A stretch of DNA of 27,519 nucleotides, from IMG/VR virus record IMGVR_UViG_3300006923_000098, positions 1 through 27,519 of that record; one strand, written 5' to 3'. Under the pieces are notes generated by a model. It did no database searches. It saw only the letters and a list, made by a program, of their open reading frames with translations, and was not told where the DNA came from. Origin of the DNA: a virus. The stretch's first letter is position 1; each line of letters opens with the position of its first letter. Position numbers and translations under genes: made by a program. Below, in pieces: positions 1-8,412 of this stretch.

Positions 1-3000
1 GTCTCTCAAGACAATGGTGCTGACCTTCCCTACGAAGTGCAAGAACCTAAAAACGGCATTGAGGCTGTAAGCATTCAAGGGACAAGAAACAGATTTTTTA
101 ACAGGGCGTCTAAGACAAACAAGTACCAGCCCGATACTTCGCAAGCACTTGCGTCTGAAAGAGGATTCACACCAGATTCAACTAACTTAGACTTTCCAAG
201 CACTTCAACAGTTCGACTCGGCGCATTGATGAAAAAGGGCTTGCCGGGACGAAGAACAACAGATCAATCGCCAGGCGGCAAGAGTGACCTCAAAGAGATT
301 TACGACCTCATGGATCAAAATACAGAATTTGATGCTGTTGTTCCTCATGCTAGGTATTTTAATGCTGACAATACTTCGGCACAAGGAGGCCCCGTCAGCT
401 CAAATGATCCACTATCAACTCAAATTCAACACGGGGTGTTATCTCAAAATCGATTTTCTGTGATCGGCACCGACAACAAGCCAAATATTTTTCGCGGGCA
501 TGAAACTAATATTGACGATCAGGTTTTTACAACACTGCAACCCCAGCTAGGCGCATATAACCCTGCATCACCATCTCGGTTGACGATGGACGAACTAAAG
601 AACGTGTCTACTGAGATGATAAAGAGAGTAGTTGAAAAATCTGGGCCAACAGGCGGAAACGCTTCAAGTGAGTTTAGTAAGGTCACGTCCAATTACACGT
701 CAGCATATGAGTCTTCTACCAATGAGAACATCGATATCAAGGCTGGCACAAAAGGATCAAGGGGCGCATTTACAGAAACAGGCACGATTGATTCATACGG
801 CAATATGAATAGCCCAGACAATAAGTTTGATGGCATGAATAGTATCACCGCAATCAATACTGCACTAAGTCTAATAGCAGCAACAGTTGCAATCATAAAT
901 GAAAAAGTTAAGAACTCCGCCGGTAAAACCCCGCAAGGTGCAAAACCTACAAGAAATGATTTTAATAAAGCAGTAAATAGAGGGATAGAAATATTCACAG
1001 GAATGAACCTCAAGGGTGCAGTTTCAAACTCAGCACAGATAATATCAGCTCAAGAAGGCTCACAAGTTTCTCAGATAAACATCAAGGAAAACCCAGGTTT
1101 CTATACAGTCTTCGCACGCTCTATTATAAGGGATTCTATAGATATCACATCCCAGTTCAATGACGACATCCCTGGTGGTTCTTCATCTAATACCCAGGGC
1201 GCTAACAACCTCCTAGAGGCTTTGTACGGCTCCAAAACAATGTCGGCAATCAATGTTTTTTCTGCGATCGGCGACATTGCGCTAGATCAAGAAAAAGGAA
1301 TCTACGACATAAACAGGATACGAGGAAGTCTAGCAGGATTCTTAGATCTAGCATCTGCGGCATCACATAAGAGTAAAAGAGATTCTTCTAACGTGGTCTT
1401 TGGTGACTCTACAGATATGCCCAATCCTAATGATCGAAGACTTGCCTGGCGCGGCAGCTCTACCCCTTCTTTGTTTTTGCTTCCTTCTTCTGTGGAGTTT
1501 GCTCATACAAATACTGGTCAAAGTAGTTTGATTTCTACAGCACACTCAAATTTACAATCAACAACGATCGTCAAATCTAAAAAGATTTCTAAAGAAGACG
1601 TTATACGGCACGAGCGCAGGCTTGATGCTGAATATATGCCTTTTTACTTTCAAGATCTTCGAACCAACGAAATTGTTTCCTTTCACGCATTTTTATCACA
1701 GCTAGATGAGACTTATCGCCCTTCTTATAGTGATAGTCGAATGGTGGGAAGGGCAGACCCAGTTAGAATTTATCAAAACACAAGCCGAGATATCAACTTA
1801 AGGTTTATTCTTACAGCAACTTCCAGAGAAGATTTCAATGAGATGTGGATGAAGTTCAATAAGATGATAACACTTCTATATCCCCAGTATTCTAAAGGAA
1901 GAACAGTAAAAAATGCAAACGGATCAAAAATCGTAATGCCTTTTTCTCAAGTAATGTCTGCATCCCCTATGATTCGCTTAAGGGTTGGAGACGTGATTAG
2001 ATCTAATTACAGCAGGTTTAATCTGGGCCGCCTCTTCGGCGCCGGAACAAAGGATTTCAATCCAGGGAAGATAGCGCTAGCAGAACAGTTTTCATCTACG
2101 CACAGCATCGATCTATTTTCCTCACCCAAAGTCGCTGATGCTCTTCTTGAGTCCCTGCTCAGTGTGAATAAATCGTGGATGGAATTTCCCGCCCTTGCAG
2201 GTGCAGCCAATTTTGTTGATGCACTTAAAGTTATTGTCCTCGGCGCTCGAACAAGACCCACTAGTGAAAATGATCATGTCAAAGGCCTCACTTTCGGGGA
2301 TGTTGTTAGAATTCCGTATCCGGAGGTCCGATCTCTTAAAAAAGCTGATGTCACAGATCAGTTTATAAGCATATCCGCCACGCATGGAGCAGATAAAGCA
2401 GATACGTTTTACTTGCCCTATCGAGATGTTTACGCTCGTGTTTTGGGGAAAGTAACTGTAGATGGATCTGTCAAATACAAAGTAGCCCTCTTTGCTGATG
2501 CTAGTATTTTCACACCCCTTGCAGGGACAGTTGGAAATATTTACCTTCTCGATCACGGAGATATGCAAGTTTTCGCCTCAGGGTTAATTCTTGCAAAGGC
2601 TGCATTGCTTGGATTAAAAGGGTTTACCGGCGCCGTTTCTGCAAAGATCCCAGGGAACGGAACAATAGCCATCGGCGCGGGAGCTGACTACTTTAAAAGA
2701 GCAACTAATTTTCTAAAGCCAGAAAATAACGCAGTTGTTAGATCTTTCGAAGAAGTAGGGGGAAAAGGCTTAGCTGGATTTATCACAAACATGCATATGG
2801 GATGGATCAACGATCGAATTGTTTGGGAAACAGATTTAGATTCCCGCGCCCCAAAGACGTTCGAAGTCCAGATAAACTTCGCACCAATACACGACATCGC
2901 CCCAGGATTAGATCACGAAGGTTATACACGAGCAGTTAGTTATCCCGTGGAGGATTCATCTAACATCGTCGCCGGAGATCAAAGAAGAGTTGATGAAGTT

Positions 3001-3156
3001 GCTCAAATAGCTAAAGGTGACTTCTCGGGCGCGCGTTATCTTCTCGATGCAGATTATGTAGATGAAACGAGAGAGCTCGGTCTAAGACAAGAACAATCCG
3101 CTGCAGATGAAGTATCTCTCGCCGCAATGCGATTATTAGGCAGGGCAGTGAGGTAA
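1..3156 (+). CDS. Large tail/baseplate structural protein, 5' truncated by window edge
   Basis: The reading frame is open from base 1 with no stop upstream of the first possible start (GTG at 37), so the gene very probably begins outside the window; about 1051 residues are visible. The first third is polar and low in hydrophobic residues. The section at about nt 1600-2050 is the most family-like: it contains 'MPFYFQDLRTNEIVSFHAFL', 'DINLRFILTATSREDF' and 'MITLLYPQYS', followed by a predicted beta-rich stretch with 'PMIRLRVGDVIRSNY'. This combination resembles proteins at the tail-tube/baseplate junction of contractile-tailed phages. The C-terminus (nt 2760-2920) is again beta-rich. The next two genes are a LysM-type baseplate protein and a hub-like protein, which supports a baseplate role. 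The exact T4 counterpart (gp48/gp54-like or other) cannot be settled by eye. Tail/baseplate protein is likely; the precise role is inferred. Confidence 0.6.
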   Translation, partial: VSQDNGADLPYEVQEPKNGIEAVSIQGTRNRFFNRASKTNKYQPDTSQALASERGFTPDSTNLDFPSTSTVRLGALMKKGLPGRRTTDQSPGGKSDLKEIYDLMDQNTEFDAVVPHARYFNADNTSAQGGPVSSNDPLSTQIQHGVLSQNRFSVIGTDNKPNIFRGHETNIDDQVFTTLQPQLGAYNPASPSRLTMDELKNVSTEMIKRVVEKSGPTGGNASSEFSKVTSNYTSAYESSTNENIDIKAGTKGSRGAFTETGTIDSYGNMNSPDNKFDGMNSITAINTALSLIAATVAIINEKVKNSAGKTPQGAKPTRNDFNKAVNRGIEIFTGMNLKGAVSNSAQIISAQEGSQVSQINIKENPGFYTVFARSIIRDSIDITSQFNDDIPGGSSSNTQGANNLLEALYGSKTMSAINVFSAIGDIALDQEKGIYDINRIRGSLAGFLDLASAASHKSKRDSSNVVFGDSTDMPNPNDRRLAWRGSSTPSLFLLPSSVEFAHTNTGQSSLISTAHSNLQSTTIVKSKKISKEDVIRHERRLDAEYMPFYFQDLRTNEIVSFHAFLSQLDETYRPSYSDSRMVGRADPVRIYQNTSRDINLRFILTATSREDFNEMWMKFNKMITLLYPQYSKGRTVKNANGSKIVMPFSQVMSASPMIRLRVGDVIRSNYSRFNLGRLFGAGTKDFNPGKIALAEQFSSTHSIDLFSSPKVADALLESLLSVNKSWMEFPALAGAANFVDALKVIVLGARTRPTSENDHVKGLTFGDVVRIPYPEVRSLKKADVTDQFISISATHGADKADTFYLPYRDVYARVLGKVTVDGSVKYKVALFADASIFTPLAGTVGNIYLLDHGDMQVFASGLILAKAALLGLKGFTGAVSAKIPGNGTIAIGAGADYFKRATNFLKPENNAVVRSFEEVGGKGLAGFITNMHMGWINDRIVWETDLDSRAPKTFEVQINFAPIHDIAPGLDHEGYTRAVSYPVEDSSNIVAGDQRRVDEVAQIAKGDFSGARYLLDADYVDETRELGLRQEQSAADEVSLAAMRLLGRAVR

Positions 3157-3160
3157 AATC

Positions 3161-3457
3161 ATGACAATCAGAAGATACGTTAGAGATGGCACAGTCCTCG
3201 CAGGAAAAGGCTTTGGAACAGCAACAGCTGTTAACGCTATACGACGTGCGGTACGCCAAGGAAACATTTCATTTGCAGTAAAGAACTTACAAGAATCACA
3301 ACGTCTAGATGTTCTTGCCGGAGAAGTTTACGGTGACTCATCAATGTGGTGGGTAATCGCAGCAGCTAGTGATATTGGATGGGGATTACAAGTACCGCCA
3401 GGAACTTTCTTGAGAATCCCCACAGATCTTAGTGAGATCGGGGATCTGGTGTCATGA
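3161..3457 (+). CDS. LysM-like baseplate wedge protein (T4 gp53-type)
   Basis: 98 residues, started by ATG with the Shine-Dalgarno GAGGT at 3150-3154, six bases away. The second half carries the pattern 'QRLDVLAGEVYGDSSMWWVI' followed by 'VPPGTFLRIP'. In the LysM-like module of gp53-type baseplate proteins and tail LysM proteins, an 'RLD.iA...YGD...WW.Ia' motif is followed by a Gly and a closing 'L.IP' strand, and that match is good. T4 gp53 is about twice as long, so this is a minimal version that is mostly the LysM-like domain. The stop codon overlaps the ATG of the following hub gene (ATGA), so the two are translationally coupled. Such proteins join baseplate wedges during assembly. Alternative: a tail-tube LysM protein of the gpX type. 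Confidence 0.72.
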   Translation: MTIRRYVRDGTVLAGKGFGTATAVNAIRRAVRQGNISFAVKNLQESQRLDVLAGEVYGDSSMWWVIAAASDIGWGLQVPPGTFLRIPTDLSEIGDLVS

Positions 3458-6400
3458 GCGGCGTCAAATTTAATGTCGTCGGCGGCCTAAATCATCGAAA
3501 GATGAAAGAAGCACTATCAAAACTTAGCAGAGTAACAGGTTACGGCGGCATGATTGCTGGCGACGGAGTCAATTTAACGGGAACAAAATCTATTGCACTT
3601 ACTGAAGGGAGATCTGATGATCAAAACCTCGAGGCAATGGAAGATCTTCTTGCATTTGATATCGACGGCGCCCGCGGAATAGATCAGATAATAAGCCAGA
3701 TAAAAGATAATGGCGCAAATACTGATTTTGAAAAAGACTTTGTCCGAAATAATTTTGCATTCTATACAGAGAAACAGAATAGTCTAAAAGATAATCAATC
3801 TCGCCCAGATGAGCCAGACAAACAATTCGAAATGTCCACCGTCGCCCCAAAAATTCTAGTTCAAGATCTTGGGCAAGAATTTACGGCAAGGAGCACTGAG
3901 CATTTTAAAGAAGGTGGGCCAAAACTAAGCGTCGTCAATGTCTTAAATGGTAACTTTACCCCAACAAGTAAAAACATAGATGCTATTGAACTGTTTATGA
4001 ATGCTATCCCTACACATGAATTTTCAAGATGCACTCCTTATTTAGACGTCGTATTTGAAGTAAACACACCGCAAAAAGATGCCAAAAATCAGAGATACGG
4101 GCTAAGCCTCCACAGTGTTACTGAGGGAGGAAAATCTCCTATCAAAGGATCTGGAGATGATGTTCTGGCTAATAATGTTCCTGCAGGATTAGGCGAAGAC
4201 ACCGACAACGACGACAAGAGACATACATTTGGTATGGAGATGTTCACAACGCCCCAGACCTTTGCACCGTTATCAACTGAGGCAGGGGAACTTAGAATCG
4301 AACCCGTACTAGATCCGTTCCGACCTTTTATGTCTATAAAAAGCTTTGATGTAAATTTAACGCCCGTCGCCGGGGGCTATTATCAAAAAGCATGGGCATC
4401 TCTAAAAATAGTCTTGCATGACAGATCTAGAATGCATGAGATTGCTCACTTAGTTCGACCAGATAACTTTAGCTCTAACAAGATTTATATTGAATACGGG
4501 TGGTCACATCCCGACGGTGAACTTCCAGGAAAAAAGAATCCTTACGGGGACTTTCTCAACAGCTTAAGAAAAAAAGAAAAGTGGAAGCTTTATAATAGCA
4601 GTTTTAATTTTAGGCAAAACGGTGAAGTAGAAATTTCTCTTGACTTGATGGCCCTAGGAAATAAAGCCGCCGAAAACATGACCATTGACGGAAATGAGTA
4701 CATATCAGACCTGGGTACAAATATGATGAAGATTGAAAGCGCTGTTATAACAATAGCCAGAAAGTCAGGCCTAGGAAAGGAGATATCTCCAGAGTACGTT
4801 GAAAAAGGGTCATTGGGAAAAGCACTAAGCTCTTTTACACCTGCAGCTGTCAAGGAAGTCTTAGATAAAATTGAGAAAATGGGGACAAAGAATAAAAGCG
4901 AATACATGCCAGCTGCTAAAGAATTAAAATCAAAATTAATCGAATTCTTAGCTGTGCAAAAAGAATTTAGTGATGCTGCCTCATTAATTATCGACGTGAT
5001 CGAGCAAGACGTATTGAAACCAAAGCCAGGATCTGATCCATTCCTTCTTGAAGCACTCAACCAAAGCAATATGATGTCCCTTCATGAGGACTTCTTTCAT
5101 AGCCCACCAACGCTAGAACAACGGATCTCAGGTCATCAAGAAGACGGTACTTATTCCGAAAAAAAGGCCGCGGGGGCGGGCGCAGATATGACGTCAACCG
5201 ATCCAGAGGTCTTATACGATAAGGTTCCTTACGTTTCCCTGGGAAAAGCAATGTCAGTTTTTGTGGGCCGCCCACTATCAGCTACAGGAAAGTTTCAAGA
5301 AGTTCAAATGTTCTTCTATCCCTTCGCCCTTCGCCACGGCGGGCCAATGAGCATGAATGAGCTGACCACCGGAGAGTTCTTAATAAAAAAGGATGAGCTT
5401 ATGGAGGGAATCAGGCACATGATGACCACGTATAGAACATCCAGCATTCCAATTGAAGCCTTCATCGGTTTCGTTATTCAAAATTTTGTTAATTTTATCG
5501 GTGCTCCACAGTACGGAATGATGAACGATCTCGAGATATATCAAAAAATTGAGAACGGAAAAAGGCAATCACTATCCGAAGGAGCAGCACAACAACAAGG
5601 TGTCGACGATGTTAAAAAACTAAATGCTGAGCAGAAGAAGAAAATCAATACAATGAATGACAAGCTGGCTGATTTTATTTTTCCAAAGATCGCAGTTGAG
5701 CTCGAAGCTGTCCCAAGAATTCCAGGAAAAGACGATTCAAAGAAAAGTGCAGAACAAGATACAATTTTAAGGATCCACGTATATGACACACACGCAGGTA
5801 AACAAGAGCCTTATGAAAACTTGATCGAAGCATCTGTTAATAATATTGCAACTTTAAAACAAATAAAGAGTACGCTTGCCGGAAGATCTAAAGAAGAAAA
5901 GGGTACAAAAGATGAAAATCAAAGGCCTGCTGCACGAGCCAAAGTTCTCAATAAGCTTATAGAGGAACTAGCAGCCGAGAACCCCAAAGGCCTTAAAGCA
6001 CATCGAGAAGGGGTAGACTCTCGTGTTAAGGAATTTACTATAAATCTTCCTTACGAAACTGTCAAGAATAAAATTGCAGGGCAGTACCCTTTTATTACTT
6101 ACGGTACTGAGGCAACGTCAATACGCAGCGCCAATTTCAGAACTATACAAAATCGCCATCATAAAAATGTTATTTTATCGCAGCTAGGAAGAAGCCCAGA
6201 AACAGCGGCAAATGGTCTTGGTAGCGACGGCCTTCCCATTTGGACTACACCAACGAGTCTCTCTTTAAGCTCTATGGGTTGTCCTCTTTTTAGATATAGA
6301 ACCGCCCTGTTCTTTGATTTTAAAACTGGAACTACAATAGATAATGTCTATTATGCAAAAAGTGTCCGGCATAGCATAACACCCGGGCAGTTCACTACAA

Positions 6401-6507
6401 ACTTAGAGATGGCAACACGCCTTGCAGATGGAAAATATCGAAGCCTGTACAGTTTGCTTAAAAACTCCATCGAATACATTGATAATAATACAGATGAAGC
6501 TCCATGA
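3454..6507 (+). CDS. Baseplate hub-like virion structural protein
   Basis: 1017 residues; the ATG overlaps the stop of the LysM gene by four bases. Around residues 300-400 there is a beta-rich stretch with 'ASLKIVLHDRSRMHEIAHLV' and then 'IYIEYGWSHPDG', typical in style of tail-hub (gp27/VgrG-like) domains of large myophages. Charged helical segments follow, then a long middle region rich in Lys/Glu/Gln (about residues 690-830). The C-terminus ends with 'VYYAKSVRHSITPGQFTTNL', which resembles the closing strand of hub barrels ('sV.Hsi.pG.f.T.l'). No lysozyme or peptidase active-site motif was seen. The context (LysM/gp53-type gene just before, large tail protein before that) fits the baseplate. 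Hub is an inference from local sequence character; structural protein of the tail end is fairly safe. Confidence 0.6.
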   Translation: MSGVKFNVVGGLNHRKMKEALSKLSRVTGYGGMIAGDGVNLTGTKSIALTEGRSDDQNLEAMEDLLAFDIDGARGIDQIISQIKDNGANTDFEKDFVRNNFAFYTEKQNSLKDNQSRPDEPDKQFEMSTVAPKILVQDLGQEFTARSTEHFKEGGPKLSVVNVLNGNFTPTSKNIDAIELFMNAIPTHEFSRCTPYLDVVFEVNTPQKDAKNQRYGLSLHSVTEGGKSPIKGSGDDVLANNVPAGLGEDTDNDDKRHTFGMEMFTTPQTFAPLSTEAGELRIEPVLDPFRPFMSIKSFDVNLTPVAGGYYQKAWASLKIVLHDRSRMHEIAHLVRPDNFSSNKIYIEYGWSHPDGELPGKKNPYGDFLNSLRKKEKWKLYNSSFNFRQNGEVEISLDLMALGNKAAENMTIDGNEYISDLGTNMMKIESAVITIARKSGLGKEISPEYVEKGSLGKALSSFTPAAVKEVLDKIEKMGTKNKSEYMPAAKELKSKLIEFLAVQKEFSDAASLIIDVIEQDVLKPKPGSDPFLLEALNQSNMMSLHEDFFHSPPTLEQRISGHQEDGTYSEKKAAGAGADMTSTDPEVLYDKVPYVSLGKAMSVFVGRPLSATGKFQEVQMFFYPFALRHGGPMSMNELTTGEFLIKKDELMEGIRHMMTTYRTSSIPIEAFIGFVIQNFVNFIGAPQYGMMNDLEIYQKIENGKRQSLSEGAAQQQGVDDVKKLNAEQKKKINTMNDKLADFIFPKIAVELEAVPRIPGKDDSKKSAEQDTILRIHVYDTHAGKQEPYENLIEASVNNIATLKQIKSTLAGRSKEEKGTKDENQRPAARAKVLNKLIEELAAENPKGLKAHREGVDSRVKEFTINLPYETVKNKIAGQYPFITYGTEATSIRSANFRTIQNRHHKNVILSQLGRSPETAANGLGSDGLPIWTTPTSLSLSSMGCPLFRYRTALFFDFKTGTTIDNVYYAKSVRHSITPGQFTTNLEMATRLADGKYRSLYSLLKNSIEYIDNNTDEAP

Positions 6508-6522
6508 CACCCTCGGTGGAGC
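6499..6522 (+). terminator. Weak hairpin at the end of the baseplate operon
   Basis: GCTCCA (6499-6504) and TGGAGC (6517-6522) are exact inverted repeats around a 12-base loop, overlapping the stop codon of the hub gene. No T-run follows directly, only TTTTCC about 25 bases later. It could help end or attenuate transcription before the replication promoter, but it is not a classical intrinsic terminator. Confidence 0.25.
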
Positions 6523-6551
6523 AACACCAATTAATCTCAACTAAATTTTCC

Positions 6552-6584
6552 TTAAATGTAAACTTGACAAGCATATAATATAAT
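6552..6584 (+). promoter_or_regulatory. Candidate sigma-70-like promoter of the replication module
   Basis: Two overlapping perfect TATAAT hexamers lie at 6574-6579 and 6579-6584, just before the ATG at 6591. TTAAAT at 6552-6557 with a 16-base spacer to the first box is the best -35 candidate. A perfect TTGACA at 6564-6569 is too close (4 or 9 bases) to serve either box in the usual way. Initiation seven bases after either box would give a leader of at most about six bases. This is the switch from structural to replication genes, an expected place for a promoter. Confidence 0.5.
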
Positions 6585-6590
6585 GTCTAC

Positions 6591-7787
6591 ATGAACGTTT
6601 GCATCAGCAAAAAAGTCCTTGGGACTACCTTGCATCTACTGTCTAAGACCGACGGCTCAATTACATGGACTTCTAAGCTTTCTGGTAATTGTTTTCCGGT
6701 AGGATTTTCAGAGCATGATTCATTTGCAACGATCAATAACTTGCTTGGAAAAGAAGTATCTCTTGTCCCGGATAAGAAGTATGTTGACATGATGAGCTAT
6801 CTTCAGGTCGAGGATAATATTCCGTGGCACCAAGTTGTTCCTAATCAAGTCTTTAAGGAGTTCATCCAGAGGATCGTAGATGACTCTAGAACGATTTCTA
6901 ATAGTAGCCAGTATGTATACTATCAAAACTATCTAATTAAAGCACAGAGATCATCCCAGCAGTTAGCTCCAGTCAAGATTGACGAGAACGAGTACAAGAG
7001 ATTGATGATGGATCCCAAGACGATGAACAAGAATGTCATCCAGTCTTTCACCCCCACCGCCGGCTATGCTGGCAGATCTATCTACGGATTTACATCTACG
7101 AATACAGGCAGATTAACTGTGAGGAAAGGTCCTCAAATTCTTACGCTTAAGAAGGAACATAGATCCATATTGAAATCTAGGTTTCCTAAGGGTAGAATAA
7201 TCCAGCTTGATTATACAAGCTTAGAGCCTCGCGTTGCTTTATCAATGATTGGCCACAATCCTCCCAAGGATATCTACAACTTTGTCGCAGAGAATATATT
7301 AGATAATCAGGTCGGGCGAGAATCTGCTAAGCTTCTAACGATTGCGCTTCTTTATGGGATGGGTCAAAAGAGAGTAAAAGATATCTTGTCCGGTACTTAT
7401 CTAGATCCAAGAGAGACAATGTCGAAGATGGATGAGTTCTTTGGTGCCCAGATTATCCGAGAAGAATTATCTAAACAGGCACCCGCTGGATTTATCCAGA
7501 ATTATTACGGCCGAAATATAAAAGTTAGAAGTGATTCAGAGCATGTTCTTTATAATAATCTTATTCAATCTACTGCGGTCGATGTCGCCTTACAAGGATT
7601 CACGAAGATGATAGATAAGATCTACGAAGAAGAAAAGAAGATGCGACCTATTTTTATCTTACATGACGCTTTGCTTATAGATTGCCCACCAGAAGAGGTA
7701 GGATTCTTAGATGCGCTTTGTAGCCTTGGAAGCAAAGCCGAGAACTTAGAAGCGCATTTTTACATCAAGAAAGAGCTAGTAAATTGA
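6591..7787 (+). CDS. Short family A DNA polymerase (polymerase domain only)
   Basis: 398 residues with the family A (Pol I-like) palm and fingers motifs: 'TGRL' at about 172-175; motif A 'LDYTSLEPRV' (206-215, metal ligand D207, E212); motif B 'RESAKLLTIALLYG' (R243, K247, Y255); a 'NNLIQSTAVDVAL' helix (322-334); motif C 'LHDALLID' (H358, D359). No 3'-5' exonuclease and no 5'-3' nuclease domain precede it, and the protein is much shorter than Klenow (about 600 residues). The 5' nuclease is encoded separately at 11667. Two oddities: the position of Pol I Glu883 is Ala360, and the position of Phe762 is Ile251. No Shine-Dalgarno precedes the ATG; a -10 box ends six bases upstream. The stop overlaps the TTG of the next gene. 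It is probably the replicative or gap-filling polymerase; which one cannot be told. Confidence 0.88.
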   Translation: MNVCISKKVLGTTLHLLSKTDGSITWTSKLSGNCFPVGFSEHDSFATINNLLGKEVSLVPDKKYVDMMSYLQVEDNIPWHQVVPNQVFKEFIQRIVDDSRTISNSSQYVYYQNYLIKAQRSSQQLAPVKIDENEYKRLMMDPKTMNKNVIQSFTPTAGYAGRSIYGFTSTNTGRLTVRKGPQILTLKKEHRSILKSRFPKGRIIQLDYTSLEPRVALSMIGHNPPKDIYNFVAENILDNQVGRESAKLLTIALLYGMGQKRVKDILSGTYLDPRETMSKMDEFFGAQIIREELSKQAPAGFIQNYYGRNIKVRSDSEHVLYNNLIQSTAVDVALQGFTKMIDKIYEEEKKMRPIFILHDALLIDCPPEEVGFLDALCSLGSKAENLEAHFYIKKELVN

Positions 7788-8374
7788 CTATTGAAATGAA
7801 TATTGAGAAGATGCAACACGATTACGAGATGTTTAAATCTCTTTGCGAAAAGCTGGGACATAGATCGAAGCCTGTAATGGAGCTTCTAAATCATGTTGAG
7901 GAGCGCCTAGTAACATGCCCGTCCGCCGAACGGACCGAGTATTTTAATTCTTTTCCCGGCGGTCTATTGGATCATGCTCTAAAGATTCTTGACTCTTCTT
8001 ACAAGCTGGTAAAAGCACACGATGCTAAACTCCCGAGGGAGTCCATCATCCTGTGCTCTCTGTTTTGTCTCATTGGGAAAGTCGGAGATGAGAATCACGA
8101 CCTCTATGTGCCCCAAGATAATGAGTGGCGCCGCAATAATCTCGGTGAGAATTACAAGTTCAATCCAGAACTACGTCACATGAGGGCTACCCATCGCTCC
8201 CTTTATCTTCTTCAAAAGTTTGGAGTTGACTTATCCCAAGAGGAGTGGCTCGCGATCTTATTGGCAGACGGCTTGACCGACGATACTCGTCTTTATTCCA
8301 TGCGAGAACCGACCCTCGCTCTGGTGATCTCCTCTGCTAATAAGCTAGTAATGGCCACAGCAAGAGAGTCTTAG
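7784..8374 (+). CDS. HD-domain-like protein with degenerate metal site
   Basis: 196 residues from a TTG that overlaps the polymerase stop (TTGA); an in-frame ATG four codons on (7796) is an alternative. 'FPGGLLDHALKIL' (57-69, H64) looks like the first helix of HD-domain phosphohydrolases. 'CLIGKVGDE' (95-103) sits where the family has 'HDIGKvGD', so the His-Asp pair that names the family is replaced by Leu-Ile. A later 'LLADG' (159-163) and conserved-looking 'EWRRNNLGE' follow. Known HD proteins hydrolyse (d)NTPs or cyclic nucleotides; here the loss of two ligands makes catalysis doubtful, and a structural or regulatory role beside the polymerase is possible. The fold assignment is moderately sure; the function is unknown. 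Confidence 0.55.
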   Translation: MTIEMNIEKMQHDYEMFKSLCEKLGHRSKPVMELLNHVEERLVTCPSAERTEYFNSFPGGLLDHALKILDSSYKLVKAHDAKLPRESIILCSLFCLIGKVGDENHDLYVPQDNEWRRNNLGENYKFNPELRHMRATHRSLYLLQKFGVDLSQEEWLAILLADGLTDDTRLYSMREPTLALVISSANKLVMATARES

Positions 8375-8402
8375 ACAGCTCTTTCTCTCGCTGGTGTATA
8401 TT
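8371..8402 (+). promoter_or_regulatory. Candidate promoter before the acidic unknown gene
   Basis: TTAGACA (8371-8377) precedes CTGGTGTATATTTATAA (8391-8407), with TATATT at 8397-8402. The spacing (19-20 bases) is longer than ideal. The CTGGTGT part recurs at 21465-21471, and CTAGTGT occurs at 9143-9149, both directly before promoter-like sites. The ATG of the next gene is only ten bases after the -10 box. Confidence 0.4.
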
Positions 8403-8412
8403 TATAACCGCT

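Noticed and set aside
4590-5069. Minus-strand open frame of 159 residues inside the hub gene
   Set aside because: It lies fully under a strong + strand coding frame, has no ribosome site and reads as hydrophobic shadow sequence; the same holds for other minus-strand frames, such as 2122-2568 and 10386-10727.
6564-6569. Perfect TTGACA as -35 box of the polymerase promoter
   Set aside because: It is 4 or 9 bases from the two TATAAT boxes, far short of the 16-18 needed; TTAAAT further upstream is better placed.
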